Shown: positions 1-10,259, numbered from the stretch's first letter. The stretch: 64,000 nt of DNA from Paraburkholderia caballeronis (GCF_900104845.1 NZ_FNSR01000001.1:3348001-3412000), one strand, 5' to 3'. A program made the numbers and translations. The notes: generated from the letters alone by a model not told the origin.

Positions 1-2699
1 CGATAGAGCCGGTATGCGGCGCCGATCGTCTCCGCCTCGTCCGCGCTCATCAGCCCAAAGCGCGACACCTCGCGCAGCAGCGCGATGTTCCCGGTGTTGC
101 GGATCAGCTCCGGGTCCTGCGCCGCGTGCAGCAGCACCCAGTACTGCACCAGGAACTCGATGTCGACCATCCCGCCGCGATCGTGCTTCAGATCGAACAG
201 GTCGGTCCGGTTCGGGTGCCCTTCCTCGACCCGCCGCCGCATGTCGACGATCTCGCCCGCGAGCGGCCCCGCCTCGCGCGGCGTCGTCAGCACCTGCACG
301 CGGATCGCCTCGAAGTGCGCGCCGATCCCGGCGTCGCCCGCGCAGAAGCGCGCGCGCGTCAGCGCCTGGTGCTCCCACACCCACGCGGTGTTCGCCGCGT
401 CGCCCTCGCGCAACTGGTAGCGGCGGAACGCGTCGAGGTCCGTCACGAGCAGCCCCGACTCGCCGTTCGGCCGCAGCCGCAGATCGACGTCGAACAGCGT
501 GCCCGCGCCGGTCGCGGTCGTGAGCCACGTGATCAGCCGGCGCGCGAACATCGCGTAGACGTCCGACGCGCTGTCGTCCTCGTCGTCGTACAGGAAGATC
601 AGGTCGAGGTCCGACGCGTACCCCAACTCCTTGCCGCCGAGCTTGCCGTATGCGATCGCCGCGAAACGCGGCACGTCGCGATGACGCCTCGGAAACTGCT
701 GCCACACCGCGTCGATCGTCACGTCGAGCACCGCGTCCGCGAGTTCGGACAGCCGGTCGCTCACGTGCTCGACCGACAGCCGCCCCGCGAGATCGAGCAA
801 CAGGATGCGGAACACCTCGGCCTGGTGCGCGTGGCGCAGCAGGTCCATCTGCTGCTCCACGCCGTCCGCCGCCGCGAGCCGCGCGCGCAGTTGCTGCCTG
901 AACACGGGCCAGTCGAACGGCGTCGCGATCGCTTCGTCGTCGAGCAGTTCGTCGAGTAGTTGCGGATGGCGGATCAGATAACCGGCCGCCCAGCGCGACC
1001 CGCCCAGCACCTTCAGCACCCGGGTCAGCGCGTCCGGATATTCGGTCAGCAGCGCGAGATACGCGCCGCGCCGGCCGACCGCTTCGAGCAGTTCGAACAG
1101 CCGCGCGAGCGTGTCCGCGCGGCGCTCGCGCGGCTCCAGCGTGCGCGCCGCGTCGAGCGCGCGCTGCGCGACGCTGTCGAAACGCTCGCGGCTGCGCTCC
1201 GGCAGGCTCGCATAACGCGACGACCGCCACAGCCCGCGCAGCCGCGCCAGCAGTGGCTCCGCGCCGTCGATGCCGAGTTCCGCGAGCCGCGCGAGCAGCG
1301 CGTCGTCGCCGCCGTCCTCCGCGAGCGCGCCGCTCCACACCCACGCGGCCGCGCCGTCCTCGGGCGCCGCGCAGCCGCCGTCCCCGTTCACCTTGTCCGC
1401 GAAGATCTGGTCGAACTGCCGCTCGACCCGGTCGCGGTGCGCGTCCAGCTCCGCGAGCAGCGCCGGATAACCGTCGAAGCCCATCGCGGCCGCCAGCGCG
1501 TGACGCTCCGCGTCGTCGACCGGCATCGCGTGGGTCTGCGCGTCGTCGCGGTATTGCAGCCGGTGTTCGAGCGCGCGCAGGAAGCGGTACGCGCGCGCGA
1601 GGTCCGTGCCGACCTCGGACGCGATCAACCCGCGCGCCGCCGCGTAACCGAGCACCGCGAGCGTCGGCCGCACGCGAAAACCCGCGTCCTGGCCGCCGCG
1701 GATCAACTGGAACACCTGCGCGCTGAACTCGATCTCGCGGATGCCGCCGCGGCCGAGCTTGATGTCGTCGGCCTTGTCCGGCCGCATCGTCGCGCGGCGC
1801 TGCGCTTCCTGGCGGATCTGCACATGCAGCGAGCGGATCGCGCCGATCACGCCGAAGTCGAGGTAACGCCGGTACACGAACGGCTTCACGAGCGCGTCGA
1901 GCTGCGACGCGAGCCGCTGTGCGGACTCGCTGTGCGGCTCCGACACGAGCCGCCCCTTGATCCACGCGTAACGCTCCCACTCGCGGCCCTGCACGTAGAA
2001 ATATTCTTCGAGCATCCCGAGGCTGCACACGAGCGGCCCGGAATCGCCGTTCGGCCGCAGCCGCATGTCGACGCGGAACACGAAACCGTCCGCGGTCACG
2101 TCCGCGAGCGCCGCGATCAGCCGCTTGCCGACGCGCGTGAAGAAGTCCTGCGTCGCGATCGGCGCGCGCTGGCCGCCGGTCGTCTCGCCGTCGTCCTCGT
2201 ACACGAAGATCAGGTCGATGTCCGACGACACGTTCAGCTCGCGCCCGCCGAGCTTGCCCATTCCGACGACGCCGAGCGTCAGCCGCTCGCCGTCCGGTCC
2301 GCGCGGCTCGCCGAACAGCGTTTCGAGATCGGCGCTGACGACCGCGAGCGAACGCTGGATCGCGATCTCCGCGAGGTCGGTCATCGCGCCGGTCACTTCG
2401 GCGACGTCCGCGACGCCGCCCAGGTCGCGCTCCATCACCGCGCAGAACACCTCGATGCGCAGCCGGCGCAGCACCTGCTTCAACTGCTCGTCGGTCAGCG
2501 GCGCGGCGACCGCGCCCGATGCGCCGGACGCGGAACCGCCCAAAGCCTCGCACAACGCGTCGAAGCGCGCGGCGATGCGCTCGCGCGTGACCGGCGCGGC
2601 GGCCAGCGACTCGACCTGCGCGGCCAGTTCGGGACGCGCTCCATAAGCGCGCGCCGCGTAACGGGAAAAGCCGGAACTCAGAAGAGGGATGTCAGTCAT
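1..2699 (-). CDS. glnE: Bifunctional glutamine synthetase adenylyltransferase/adenylyl-removing enzyme (C-terminal end outside window)
   Basis: GlnE adds AMP to, or removes AMP from, glutamine synthetase in response to PII and glutamine, so it sets nitrogen assimilation in the cytoplasm. About 899 codons are visible and the frame runs off the left edge; family members are about 930-950 residues, so only a short tail is missing. Both nucleotidyltransferase signatures are present. The first, GGRELNVSSDIDLIFVYED (Asp160 and Asp162), belongs to the adenylyl-removing half. The second, GGKELGYASDLDLIFLYDD near residue 700, belongs to the adenylylating half. Their spacing matches Escherichia coli GlnE. 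The start is the ATG giving MTDIPLLSSGFSRY. It is transcribed divergently from the YhdP-family gene, with about 210 bases between the start codons. Confidence 0.97.
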   Translation of the reverse strand, partial: MTDIPLLSSGFSRYAARAYGARPELAAQVESLAAAPVTRERIAARFDALCEALGGSASGASGAVAAPLTDEQLKQVLRRLRIEVFCAVMERDLGGVADVAEVTGAMTDLAEIAIQRSLAVVSADLETLFGEPRGPDGERLTLGVVGMGKLGGRELNVSSDIDLIFVYEDDGETTGGQRAPIATQDFFTRVGKRLIAALADVTADGFVFRVDMRLRPNGDSGPLVCSLGMLEEYFYVQGREWERYAWIKGRLVSEPHSESAQRLASQLDALVKPFVYRRYLDFGVIGAIRSLHVQIRQEAQRRATMRPDKADDIKLGRGGIREIEFSAQVFQLIRGGQDAGFRVRPTLAVLGYAAARGLIASEVGTDLARAYRFLRALEHRLQYRDDAQTHAMPVDDAERHALAAAMGFDGYPALLAELDAHRDRVERQFDQIFADKVNGDGGCAAPEDGAAAWVWSGALAEDGGDDALLARLAELGIDGAEPLLARLRGLWRSSRYASLPERSRERFDSVAQRALDAARTLEPRERRADTLARLFELLEAVGRRGAYLALLTEYPDALTRVLKVLGGSRWAAGYLIRHPQLLDELLDDEAIATPFDWPVFRQQLRARLAAADGVEQQMDLLRHAHQAEVFRILLLDLAGRLSVEHVSDRLSELADAVLDVTIDAVWQQFPRRHRDVPRFAAIAYGKLGGKELGYASDLDLIFLYDDEDDSASDVYAMFARRLITWLTTATGAGTLFDVDLRLRPNGESGLLVTDLDAFRRYQLREGDAANTAWVWEHQALTRARFCAGDAGIGAHFEAIRVQVLTTPREAGPLAGEIVDMRRRVEEGHPNRTDLFDLKHDRGGMVDIEFLVQYWVLLHAAQDPELIRNTGNIALLREVSRFGLMSADEAETIGAAYRLY

Positions 2700-2908
2700 C
2701 GGGGGATCTGCTTGAGGAACGCACGGGACCTTCGCGCTGCCGGCTACCGGCTTGCTACCGTTTATGCCGCCTGCCACCGCTCGCCGCCGGCCGCGCCGGA
2801 CCAGCGCCCGGCAAGCCTCCAGGGCTGCGCCGGATGGGCGTCTCGCGGGTCCTGTGTGATACATTTCGTCGTCAGAACGCAACGCTACCATACCCCACCC
2901 TCCGCAGT

Positions 2909-5900
2909 ATGTCCGAGCGAAACGACCCCGCCGGCCCGCATCAAAATGGACAGGCCAGCAACCGTGCAAGCTCGGGTGCGCGCGCACGCGACCCACGTCA
3001 CCCACACGACCATGTCGTACTGAGGCACGCGCTGCGCGTCACGCTTGCGATCGCGCTCGTCATCTGGTTCATCGTCGCCGCGCTGCTGCTCGGCCTGCGT
3101 TACGTCGTGCTGCCGCGCGTGGATGCGTTCCGCCCGCGCATCGAAGCGATCGTGTCGGAGAAGATCCACGCGGAATTCCGCATCGGCAAGCTCGCGCCGC
3201 ACTGGTCCGGGTTCCAGCCGGGCATCGACGTGACCGACCTGACGATCCGCGACCGCCACGGCGCGATCGCGCTGAACATCCCGCACGCGACCGCGACCGT
3301 CGCGTGGCGCTCGCTGCTCCAGTTGTCGCCATTGCTGTCGAGCATGATCGTCGAGCGGCCCGACGTGCTGATCCAGCGCGACGAGGACGGCACGCTCGCG
3401 GTCGCCGGCGTGCAGGTGCCGAGCACGCGCAGCGGCAACGCGACGTTCTCGACGTGGCTGCTGCGCCAGCAGGCGATCGTGCTGCGCGGCGGCACGCTGC
3501 GCTGGCTCGACTCGACGCGCGACGCGCCCGAACTGACGCTGCACGACATCCGCCTCGCGATCCTCAACGACGGTTACGACCACCGCTTCGCGCTGCAGGC
3601 GCCGAGCGAGGGCACGGTGCTGCACGGCCCGCTCGACTTTCGCGCGCGCTTTCGGCACGCGCGTTTCTCGCAAGCCGGCAAGCCGCTCGACTGGACCGGC
3701 GACGCGTACCTGTCCACCGGCCCGGTCGATCTGCCGACCCTCGCGCGCTACGCGAACCTGCCGATCACGACCTACGCCGGGCGCATCGACAACGCGATCT
3801 GGGCGCACTTCTCGGAAGGCCGGATCACGTCGGCGAACGGCGTGCTCGACGGCGCGGGCGTCGCGCTGCGCGTGAAGCCGACGCAGCCGAAGCTCGACGT
3901 GCCGGTCGCGCATTTCGACTGGCGCGTCGATGCGATCCCCGGCGACTTCACGCTGAAGCTCACCGACTTCCACGCGGAACTGGGCCAGCCGCCGCTCGCG
4001 GACGGCACGCCGCTCACCCGCTCGCTCGCGCTGGCGACGCTCGACGCGCGGTTCCGGCAGCAGTCGGTGCAGCACGGCCAGCTGTTCACGGTTCGCGGCG
4101 ACCGCATCGACCTCGGGATCCTCGCGGAATTCATGCGGACGCTGCCGCTGCCGGCGCGCGTGCTGAACACGCTCGTGCGCTTCAACCCGCGCGGACTGCT
4201 CGCGAACTACGAACTCGGGATGGAGCGCGCGCGGCCCGAGGCGAACCAGGCCGCCGCCGAGCAGCGCAGCACCAGCATCGAGCCGTTCGTCCACTATCGC
4301 TTCAAGGGCGACCTGCAAGGCATCAGCGTCGCCGCGCAGGAGCCGCCGCCGGGCCTCACGCCGCGCAATCACCCGCGCGCGGGCCTGCCCGGCGTCGAGA
4401 ACCTGTGGGGCAGCATCGACGCGGACGAACGCCACGGCACGATCCGGCTCGACACCGCGAACGCGGCGGTCACGCTGCCGGGCGTGTTCGACGATCCGCG
4501 CCTGTTGTTCGCGCGGCTGTACGGCTCGGCCGACTGGACCGTCGCGCCGACGCGCGAGCCGGGCGACACGCACAAGGCGTTCAGCGTGAACGTGACCGAA
4601 CTCGGCGTGCAGAACCCGGAAGTGCGCGCGCGGATGGCCGCGCGTTACTCGAACCCCGGCCACGGCCGCGGCTCGCTCGACATGAAGGCCGATTTCGAGG
4701 AAGCGCGCGTCGATTCGATCGTGCGCTACCTGCCGACGAGCCTCAGCGAGAAGGTCCGCACCTATCTCGGCCACGGGTTGCAGGCTGGCGTGTCGCGGGG
4801 CGCGACGATCGAGGTCCACGGCGACCTGACGAAATTCCCGTACGCGCGCGACCCGGACGCCGGGCAGTTCCGGATCGTCGCGCCCTTCACCGGCGGCCGC
4901 TTCGACCCGTCGCCGTACCCGCCGAGGACGATGAGGAACGGCACGCCGAACGTGTGGCCGGCGTTCGACGGCATCGACGGCGTGTTCCGGCTGACGGAGA
5001 ACAGGCTGCGCTTCGACATCGCGCAGGGCCACTATCGCGGTTTCGTGCTGCGCGACGTGACCGGCCGGATCGACGACACCGGCACGCGCGAATCGAACCT
5101 CGTGATCGCCGGCAACGGGCGCGGGCCGCTCGCGGACCTGATCGACTACGCGAACAACAGCGCGCTCGGCGGAATGTCGAGGCACGTCGGCGCAAAGGTG
5201 CGCGCGCAAGGGCCGGCGACGCTCGCGCTGAAGCTGACGATCCCGCGCATCCCGAAGCCGAAGATCCGCGCGGAAGGCGCGATCGGCTTCCAGAACAACC
5301 GGCTCGCGGTCGAGAACGCGCCGCCGCTCACGAACGTGACCGGCCGGGTCCGCTTCACGAACCGCAGCGCGACGACCGACCGGCTCACCGCGCGGTTCCT
5401 CGGCGGCGACGTGCGCGCGAGCGGCGGGTTGCGCGAGGACGGCCGCTACACATTCGACGTGGACGGCGACGTGTCGGCCGACGCCGCGCGCGGGCTCGGC
5501 CTGCGCGGGCCGACGGCGGCGATGCTGGAGCGGGTCCGCGGCCACGCGCCCTATGCGTTCAGCTTGCGCGGCGCGCGCGGCGGCGGGCTGCCGGAACTGA
5601 CCGCGACGTCGGACCTGACCGATCTCGCGCTCGACCTGCCCGCGCCGTTCGGCAAGACGGCCGGCGCGCCGATGCCGCTGCGCTTCGCGCTGCGCCCGGC
5701 GGGTGAAGCCGGGCCGGGCGTGCAGCACGCGGAGCTGGCGCTCGGTCCGCTCGCGGCGAACTACCTGCTGCGGCCGGAGCCGAACGGGCAGCCGCCGCAG
5801 GTCGTGCGCGGCGCGATCGGCGTGAACCGGCCGGCCGACCTGCCGGCAGAAGGCGTGACGGCGGCCGTCGATCTGCCCGAGTTCGACGCGGACGCGTGGC

Positions 5901-7441
5901 GGCGGGTCGTACAGCAGTTGCGGGCGGCGGCGGCACCGAATGCCGGCGCGGCCGGTTCGGCGCGCGCGGCCGACGCCGCCGGCAACGCGAGGCGGCCGAC
6001 GTCGGCGACGGCCGTTGCGGGAAAAGCCGCGATCAGAGCGGCCGCTGCGGAAACGGCAACAGCAGCGGCCGTTGCGGGAAACCCTGCGGCCAGAACGACC
6101 CGGGCGGCAAACGACAGCGCGCCGATCGCGGCCGACACGGCAGCGGCAAGCGCCGCGACGCCGCCGGCCGACGCAATTGCAACCGCGAACGCGATCCGCT
6201 CGAACACGCGCATCGCCCAGCCGGCCGACGCGGCGGAACAGTCCGCGGCCGCCGCCGCGAATCCCGCCGTCCCGCAGTCCGCGTTCGCGCCGTACCTGCC
6301 GTCGCGCTTCGCGGTCCACGTCGGCACGCTGACGCTGCTGAAGCGTCACTGGGAAAACCTCGTCGTCGGCGCGTCGCGCAGCGGCAACCAGTGGCAGGCG
6401 AACCTCGCGTCGAACCAGGTGTCCGGCCACCTGTCGTGGAAACCCGGCCCGGTGCCGGGCACGCCCGGCACGCTGGAGGCGCGGCTCGCGCGGCTCGTCG
6501 TCCCGGCCGCGACCGAAAACGACCTGCTCGGCCAGGCGATCTCGACGCCCGCGCAGAACATGCCGACCGTCGATCTCGTCGTGAACCAGCTGTTCGTCCG
6601 CGGCCACGACCTCGGCCGGCTCCAGGTGAACGCGCACAACCTCGAAGAGAACGGCGTGCCGGTCTGGAAGCTCGACATGTTCGAACTCAGCAATCCGGCC
6701 GCGCGCCTCACCGCGACCGCGAACTGGCGCACCGTCGACGAAACCGGCCCCGGCCAGGACGAGCCGACGCCGCGCCGCACGGCGGTCGATTTCCGGCTCG
6801 ACGTGAAGGACGCCGGCGCGCTGCTCGACCGGGCCGGCATGCCGCATACGCTGAAGGGCGGCGACGGCATGCTGTCCGGCGACGTCGAATGGCGCGGCGG
6901 CCCGGCCGCGATCGACTATCCGACGCTGAACGGCAGCGTGGCCGTCGATCTGCGGCACGGCCAGATCCTGCGCGTGAATCCGGGCCTCGCGCGGCTGCTC
7001 GGCGTGCTGAGCCTGCAAAGCGTCGCGCGCTTCGCGACGATGGACTTCCGCGACGTGCTCGGCGAAGGGCTGCCGTTCTCGCGCGTGACCGGCACCGGCC
7101 GGATCCAGGACGGCGTCGCGCACACCGACGACTTCCGGATGGTCACCGCGCCCGCGCGCGCGGAGATGTCCGGCGACGTCGACCTCGCGAAGCGGACCCA
7201 GACGCTGCACGTGCGCGTCGCGCCGACGATCAGCGCGGGCGCGGGCGTGCTCGCGGCGGCCGTGGTCAATCCGCTGTTCGGCCTCGGCGCGCTGGTCGCC
7301 GACTTCGCGCTGTCGCATTCGATCGAATCGGCGTTCGCGTTCCAGTACGCGATCACCGGACCGTGGTCGAAACCCGAGGTCGAGCGGGTGCGCGGCGATC
7401 AGGGTAAGATGGACGCGCAGGTGCCGGCCCCCGTGCGCTGA
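2909..7441 (+). CDS. yhdP: YhdP/TIGR02099-family AsmA-like giant envelope protein
   Basis: This protein of about 1510 residues belongs to the YhdP (DUF3971/AsmA-like) family. Such proteins are anchored in the inner membrane and bridge the periplasm, and are implicated in moving phospholipids to the outer membrane; that role is family knowledge. A single N-terminal membrane helix (VTLAIALVIWFIVAALLLGL, roughly residues 41-60) precedes a long beta-rich periplasmic body. The C-terminal AsmA-like part holds the FATMDFRDVLGEGLPFSRVTGT region and a glycine/alanine-rich hydrophobic end. I chose the ATG giving MSERNDPAG; an in-frame ATG 25 codons upstream is possible but puts extra sequence before the anchor. 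An Ala-rich low-complexity stretch of about 120 residues interrupts the body around residues 1000-1120. Confidence is high for the family and lower for the exact start. Confidence 0.9.
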   Translation: MSERNDPAGPHQNGQASNRASSGARARDPRHPHDHVVLRHALRVTLAIALVIWFIVAALLLGLRYVVLPRVDAFRPRIEAIVSEKIHAEFRIGKLAPHWSGFQPGIDVTDLTIRDRHGAIALNIPHATATVAWRSLLQLSPLLSSMIVERPDVLIQRDEDGTLAVAGVQVPSTRSGNATFSTWLLRQQAIVLRGGTLRWLDSTRDAPELTLHDIRLAILNDGYDHRFALQAPSEGTVLHGPLDFRARFRHARFSQAGKPLDWTGDAYLSTGPVDLPTLARYANLPITTYAGRIDNAIWAHFSEGRITSANGVLDGAGVALRVKPTQPKLDVPVAHFDWRVDAIPGDFTLKLTDFHAELGQPPLADGTPLTRSLALATLDARFRQQSVQHGQLFTVRGDRIDLGILAEFMRTLPLPARVLNTLVRFNPRGLLANYELGMERARPEANQAAAEQRSTSIEPFVHYRFKGDLQGISVAAQEPPPGLTPRNHPRAGLPGVENLWGSIDADERHGTIRLDTANAAVTLPGVFDDPRLLFARLYGSADWTVAPTREPGDTHKAFSVNVTELGVQNPEVRARMAARYSNPGHGRGSLDMKADFEEARVDSIVRYLPTSLSEKVRTYLGHGLQAGVSRGATIEVHGDLTKFPYARDPDAGQFRIVAPFTGGRFDPSPYPPRTMRNGTPNVWPAFDGIDGVFRLTENRLRFDIAQGHYRGFVLRDVTGRIDDTGTRESNLVIAGNGRGPLADLIDYANNSALGGMSRHVGAKVRAQGPATLALKLTIPRIPKPKIRAEGAIGFQNNRLAVENAPPLTNVTGRVRFTNRSATTDRLTARFLGGDVRASGGLREDGRYTFDVDGDVSADAARGLGLRGPTAAMLERVRGHAPYAFSLRGARGGGLPELTATSDLTDLALDLPAPFGKTAGAPMPLRFALRPAGEAGPGVQHAELALGPLAANYLLRPEPNGQPPQVVRGAIGVNRPADLPAEGVTAAVDLPEFDADAWRRVVQQLRAAAAPNAGAAGSARAADAAGNARRPTSATAVAGKAAIRAAAAETATAAAVAGNPAARTTRAANDSAPIAADTAAASAATPPADAIATANAIRSNTRIAQPADAAEQSAAAAANPAVPQSAFAPYLPSRFAVHVGTLTLLKRHWENLVVGASRSGNQWQANLASNQVSGHLSWKPGPVPGTPGTLEARLARLVVPAATENDLLGQAISTPAQNMPTVDLVVNQLFVRGHDLGRLQVNAHNLEENGVPVWKLDMFELSNPAARLTATANWRTVDETGPGQDEPTPRRTAVDFRLDVKDAGALLDRAGMPHTLKGGDGMLSGDVEWRGGPAAIDYPTLNGSVAVDLRHGQILRVNPGLARLLGVLSLQSVARFATMDFRDVLGEGLPFSRVTGTGRIQDGVAHTDDFRMVTAPARAEMSGDVDLAKRTQTLHVRVAPTISAGAGVLAAAVVNPLFGLGALVADFALSHSIESAFAFQYAITGPWSKPEVERVRGDQGKMDAQVPAPVR
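6009..6081 (+). repeat. In-frame degenerate repeats inside the yhdP Ala-rich insert
   Basis: The 16-base unit CGGCCGTTGCGGGAAA occurs at 6009-6024 and identically at 6066-6081. A diverged copy (CGGCCGCTGCGGAAA) starts at 6039. The spacings of 30 and 27 bases keep the reading frame, so the block encodes repeating Ala-Val/Ala-Ala-Gly/Glu-type residues. It lies in the low-complexity linker of the YhdP-like protein and looks like slippage or duplication expansion. Confidence 0.7.
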
Positions 7442-7600
7442 CGCGAGCGGAAAGGCCGGCAGGCACGGCGAATGCGGCCGACCGGTCGCCGGCGCGAACG
7501 AAATGCGCGGCCCCGGCGGCCTGACCGGCAACGCGGCCAGTCCGCGAGCGCACCGCCGAAACGCCCGCCTGTTTCCCCCTGGTTTATTGAAGAGCCGTCG

Positions 7601-8431
7601 ATGAGCGATTCGCACAGCCAATCCACGCCGTTCCGTGTCGCCGCGTTGCAGATGGTCAGCACGCCGGAGCGCGAACGCAATCTCGCCGAAGCCGGGCGCC
7701 TGATCGCGGAAGCCGCGCGAGACGGCGCGAAGCTGGTGCTGCTGCCCGAATACTTCTGCTTCATGGGCTACAAGGACACCGACAAGCTCGCGATCCGCGA
7801 ACCGTACGGCGACGGCCCGATCCAGCGTTTTCTGTCGGACGCCGCGCGCGAACACGGCATCTGGGTGATCGGCGGCACGCTGCCGCTCGTCGCGCCGGAA
7901 GCCACGCGCGTGCTGAACACGACGCTCGTGTTCGATCCGCGCGGCGAGGAAGTCGCGCGCTACGACAAGATCCACCTGTTCAATTTCGAGAAAGGCGAAG
8001 AGTCGTTCGACGAGGCGCGCACGATCCGCCCCGGCGGCGACGTCCGCACGTTCGAAGCGCCGTTCGGCCGGGTCGGACTGTCGGTCTGCTACGATCTGCG
8101 CTTTCCCGAGCTGTACCGGAAGATGGGCGACTGCGCGCTGATGGTCGTGCCGTCCGCGTTCACGTACACGACCGGGCGCGCGCACTGGGAACTGCTGTTG
8201 CGCGCCCGCGCGATCGAGAACCAGTGCTACGTGCTCGCCGCCGCGCAAGGCGGCAAACACGAGAACGGCCGCCGCACATGGGGACACACCATGCTGATCG
8301 ACCCGTGGGGCGAAATCGTGGCGGTCCGCGACGAAGGCCCCGGCGTGGTCGCCGGCGACATCGATACCGCGCGGCTCGCCGAAGTGCGCACCAGCCTGCC
8401 GTCGTGGCGGCATCGCGTGCTCGGCTGCTGA
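7601..8431 (+). CDS. Carbon-nitrogen hydrolase (nitrilase superfamily, Nit1/deaminated glutathione amidase-like)
   Basis: This 276-residue cytoplasmic amidase has the complete nitrilase-superfamily triad: Glu50 in LLPEYFCF, Lys123 in YDKIHLFN and Cys163 in [13 protein letters not shown]. The YDKIHLFN and [11 protein letters not shown] blocks and the short length resemble the Nit1/YafV-like branch, whose characterised members hydrolyse deaminated glutathione as metabolite repair. The exact substrate here is inferred. I chose the ATG giving [11 protein letters not shown] because conserved sequence begins directly after it; longer in-frame upstream sequence is low-complexity. It sits 159 bases after the YhdP-like gene and 118 bases before tldD. 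This neighbourhood is common in beta/gammaproteobacteria (yhdP-nit-tldD). Confidence 0.92.
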   Translation: MSDSHSQSTPFRVAALQMVSTPERERNLAEAGRLIAEAARDGAKLVLLPEYFCFMGYKDTDKLAIREPYGDGPIQRFLSDAAREHGIWVIGGTLPLVAPEATRVLNTTLVFDPRGEEVARYDKIHLFNFEKGEESFDEARTIRPGGDVRTFEAPFGRVGLSVCYDLRFPELYRKMGDCALMVVPSAFTYTTGRAHWELLLRARAIENQCYVLAAAQGGKHENGRRTWGHTMLIDPWGEIVAVRDEGPGVVAGDIDTARLAEVRTSLPSWRHRVLGC

Positions 8432-8549
8432 TGCGCCGCGGCCCACCGCCATCAGCACCCATCCAGCCGAACCGATCCGGCGTCCGCAACTTGATATCCG
8501 CGCACGCCGCCCGAATCTGCGTCATGAACTTTCAACCTCACCTGCCCGC

Positions 8550-10016
8550 ATGAACATCATCGAACCCGTCATTCATCACCTTGCGATCGCGAAGGACGCG
8601 CTGCTGACGCCCTACGGCCTCGACGAAGCGGTGCTCACGCGCACGCTCGGCGAGATCTTCACGCACCGCGTGGACTACGCGGACCTGTACTTCCAGGCTA
8701 CCCGCAGCGAGGCGTGGAGCCTCGAAGAAGGCATCGTGAAGTCCGGCAGCTTCAGCATCGACCAGGGCGTCGGCGTGCGCGCGGTGTCCGGCGAGCGCAC
8801 CGCGTTCGCGTACTCCGACGACCTGTCGCCCGACGCGATCCGCCAGGCCGCGATCGCCACCCGCTCGATCGCCAAGGCCGGCGGCGGCAAACAGAAGATC
8901 AAGGTCGCGTCGTCGCTGAAAGGCGTCTCCGGGCGCGACCTGTACCTGAGCGCCGACCCGCTCGCGTCGCTCGACGCCACCGAAAAGGTGAAGCTGCTGG
9001 AGCGCATCGAGCAGATGGCGCGCGGGCGTGACCCGCGCGTCACGCAGGTGATGGCCGCGCTCGCCGGCGAATACGACGTGGTGCTGGTCGCGCGCAGCGA
9101 CGGCGCGCTCGCCGCCGACGTGCGCCCGCTGGTGCGCGTGTCGGTGACGGTGATCGCCGAGCAGAACGGCCGGCGCGAGGTCGGCAACGGCGGCGGCGGC
9201 GGCCGCTTCGACTACGGTTATTTCACCGACGACGTGCTGTCGAAATACGTCGACGACGCGGTCCACGCGGCGCTGGTGAACCTCGACGCGCGGCCCGCGC
9301 CGGCCGGCGCGATGACCGTCGTGCTCGGGCCGGGCTGGCCCGGCGTGCTGCTGCACGAGGCGATCGGCCACGGGCTCGAAGGCGATTTCAACCGCAAGGG
9401 CTCGTCGGCGTTCGCCGGACAGATCGGCGAGCGGGTCGCGGCGAAAGGCGTGACGGTGGTCGACGACGGCACGCTGCCGAACCGCCGCGGCTCGCTGAAC
9501 ATCGACGACGAGGGCAACCCGACGCAGTGCACGACGCTGATCGAGGACGGCATCCTGAAGGGTTACATCCAGGACTCGCTGAACGCGCGGCTGATGAAGA
9601 TGCCGGTGACGGGCAACGCGCGGCGCGAGTCGTACGCGGCGCTGCCGATGCCGCGGATGACGAACACCTACATGCTGAACGGCGACAGGGATCCGGCGGA
9701 AATCCTCGCGTCGGTGAAGAACGGCCTCTATGCGGTGAACTTCGGCGGCGGGCAGGTGGACATCACGAACGGCAAGTTCGTGTTCTCGGCGTCGGAGGCT
9801 TACATGATCGAGGACGGCAAGATCACGTACCCGGTGAAGGGGGCGACGCTGATCGGCAGCGGGCCGGAGTCGCTCAAGTACGTGAGCATGATCGGCAACG
9901 ACATGCGGCTGGATTCGGGCGTCGGGGTGTGCGGCAAGGAAGGCCAGAGCGTGCCGGTCGGCGTCGGCCAGCCGACGCTGCGCATCGACCGCATGACGGT
10001 CGGCGGCACGGTCTGA
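8550..10016 (+). CDS. tldD: Metalloprotease TldD
   Basis: TldD pairs with TldE/PmbA to form a zinc protease that trims flexible peptides, including microcin B17 precursor and CcdA in E. coli. The 488-residue protein carries the HExxxH zinc motif in [14 protein letters not shown], with the first His at residue 269. It also has typical family blocks: the N-terminal DYADLYFQ, the middle [14 protein letters not shown] and the C-terminal [20 protein letters not shown]. The start follows immediately on the previous intergenic region and gives the conserved N-terminal helix. No tldE/pmbA partner is in this window; in this group it normally lies elsewhere. A perfect 15-bp inverted repeat begins five bases after the stop codon. 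Confidence 0.97.
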   Translation: MNIIEPVIHHLAIAKDALLTPYGLDEAVLTRTLGEIFTHRVDYADLYFQATRSEAWSLEEGIVKSGSFSIDQGVGVRAVSGERTAFAYSDDLSPDAIRQAAIATRSIAKAGGGKQKIKVASSLKGVSGRDLYLSADPLASLDATEKVKLLERIEQMARGRDPRVTQVMAALAGEYDVVLVARSDGALAADVRPLVRVSVTVIAEQNGRREVGNGGGGGRFDYGYFTDDVLSKYVDDAVHAALVNLDARPAPAGAMTVVLGPGWPGVLLHEAIGHGLEGDFNRKGSSAFAGQIGERVAAKGVTVVDDGTLPNRRGSLNIDDEGNPTQCTTLIEDGILKGYIQDSLNARLMKMPVTGNARRESYAALPMPRMTNTYMLNGDRDPAEILASVKNGLYAVNFGGGQVDITNGKFVFSASEAYMIEDGKITYPVKGATLIGSGPESLKYVSMIGNDMRLDSGVGVCGKEGQSVPVGVGQPTLRIDRMTVGGTV

Positions 10017-10020
10017 TCGA

Positions 10021-10055
10021 TGCATGGCCGTGCGGTAAATCCGCACGGCCATGCA
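10021..10055. terminator. Perfect 15-bp hairpin just after tldD
   Basis: TGCATGGCCGTGCGG pairs perfectly with CCGCACGGCCATGCA across a 5-base loop (TAAAT). No U-run follows, so it may be a 3' end-stabilising or Rho-assisted element rather than a classical intrinsic terminator. It separates tldD from the aroG leader transcription unit. Confidence 0.55.
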
Positions 10056-10114
10056 GACAATCCGCGCAAAACCACCCTCTTTCGCAATAGATCCGCATTT
10101 TCACCGAAACCCGC

Positions 10115-10143
10115 TTGCCAAGCCGCAGACTATCGGGTTATAA
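10115..10143 (+). promoter_or_regulatory. Sigma70-type promoter of the aroG leader
   Basis: A -35 element TTGCCA (10115-10120) and a -10 element TTATAA (10138-10143) are separated by exactly 17 bases, inside an AT-rich island of a very GC-rich sequence. A transcript would start near 10150, about 40 bases before the leader peptide ATG. No start site is shown by the sequence itself. Confidence 0.6.
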
Positions 10144-10190
10144 AGGCAATCACCTTTTTCGAATACCGCGCCGCTAAACCGCACTCCGCC

Positions 10191-10259
10191 ATGTTCGCCA
10201 CGAAGTTTTACTTTTATTTTTTCTGGCATCTCAGACCGCAGGCGGATCGAGAGGGTTGA
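10191..10259 (+). CDS. Aromatic leader peptide of the aroG attenuator (MFATKFYFYFFWHLRPQADREG)
   Basis: This 22-codon ORF has aromatic residues at 8 of its first 12 positions, with seven in a row (FYFYFFW, codons 6-12). The Phe and Tyr codons are mostly TTT and TAT, which are rare in neighbouring genes. This is the hallmark of leader peptides that sense charged Phe/Tyr/Trp tRNA. The gene downstream, aroG, makes the first intermediate of aromatic amino acid synthesis. A terminator hairpin follows 31 bases after the stop codon. The Shine-Dalgarno sequence before the ATG is weak (GCACTCCGCC), which is the main reservation. No other start codon with a better ribosome site lies between the promoter and this ATG. 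Confidence 0.8.
   Translation: MFATKFYFYFFWHLRPQADREG

Noticed and set aside
960..3023. Long open frame on the plus strand opposite glnE, overlapping the start of the YhdP-like gene
   Set aside because: It is an Arg/Pro/Ala-rich translation with no family motifs, antisense to a full glnE with both catalytic signatures. It is a GC-bias artefact.
2885..8458. 1857-codon open frame on the minus strand
   Set aside because: It is the antisense of the YhdP-like and nitrilase genes, with low-complexity Arg/Ala composition. Sense genes have clear domains.
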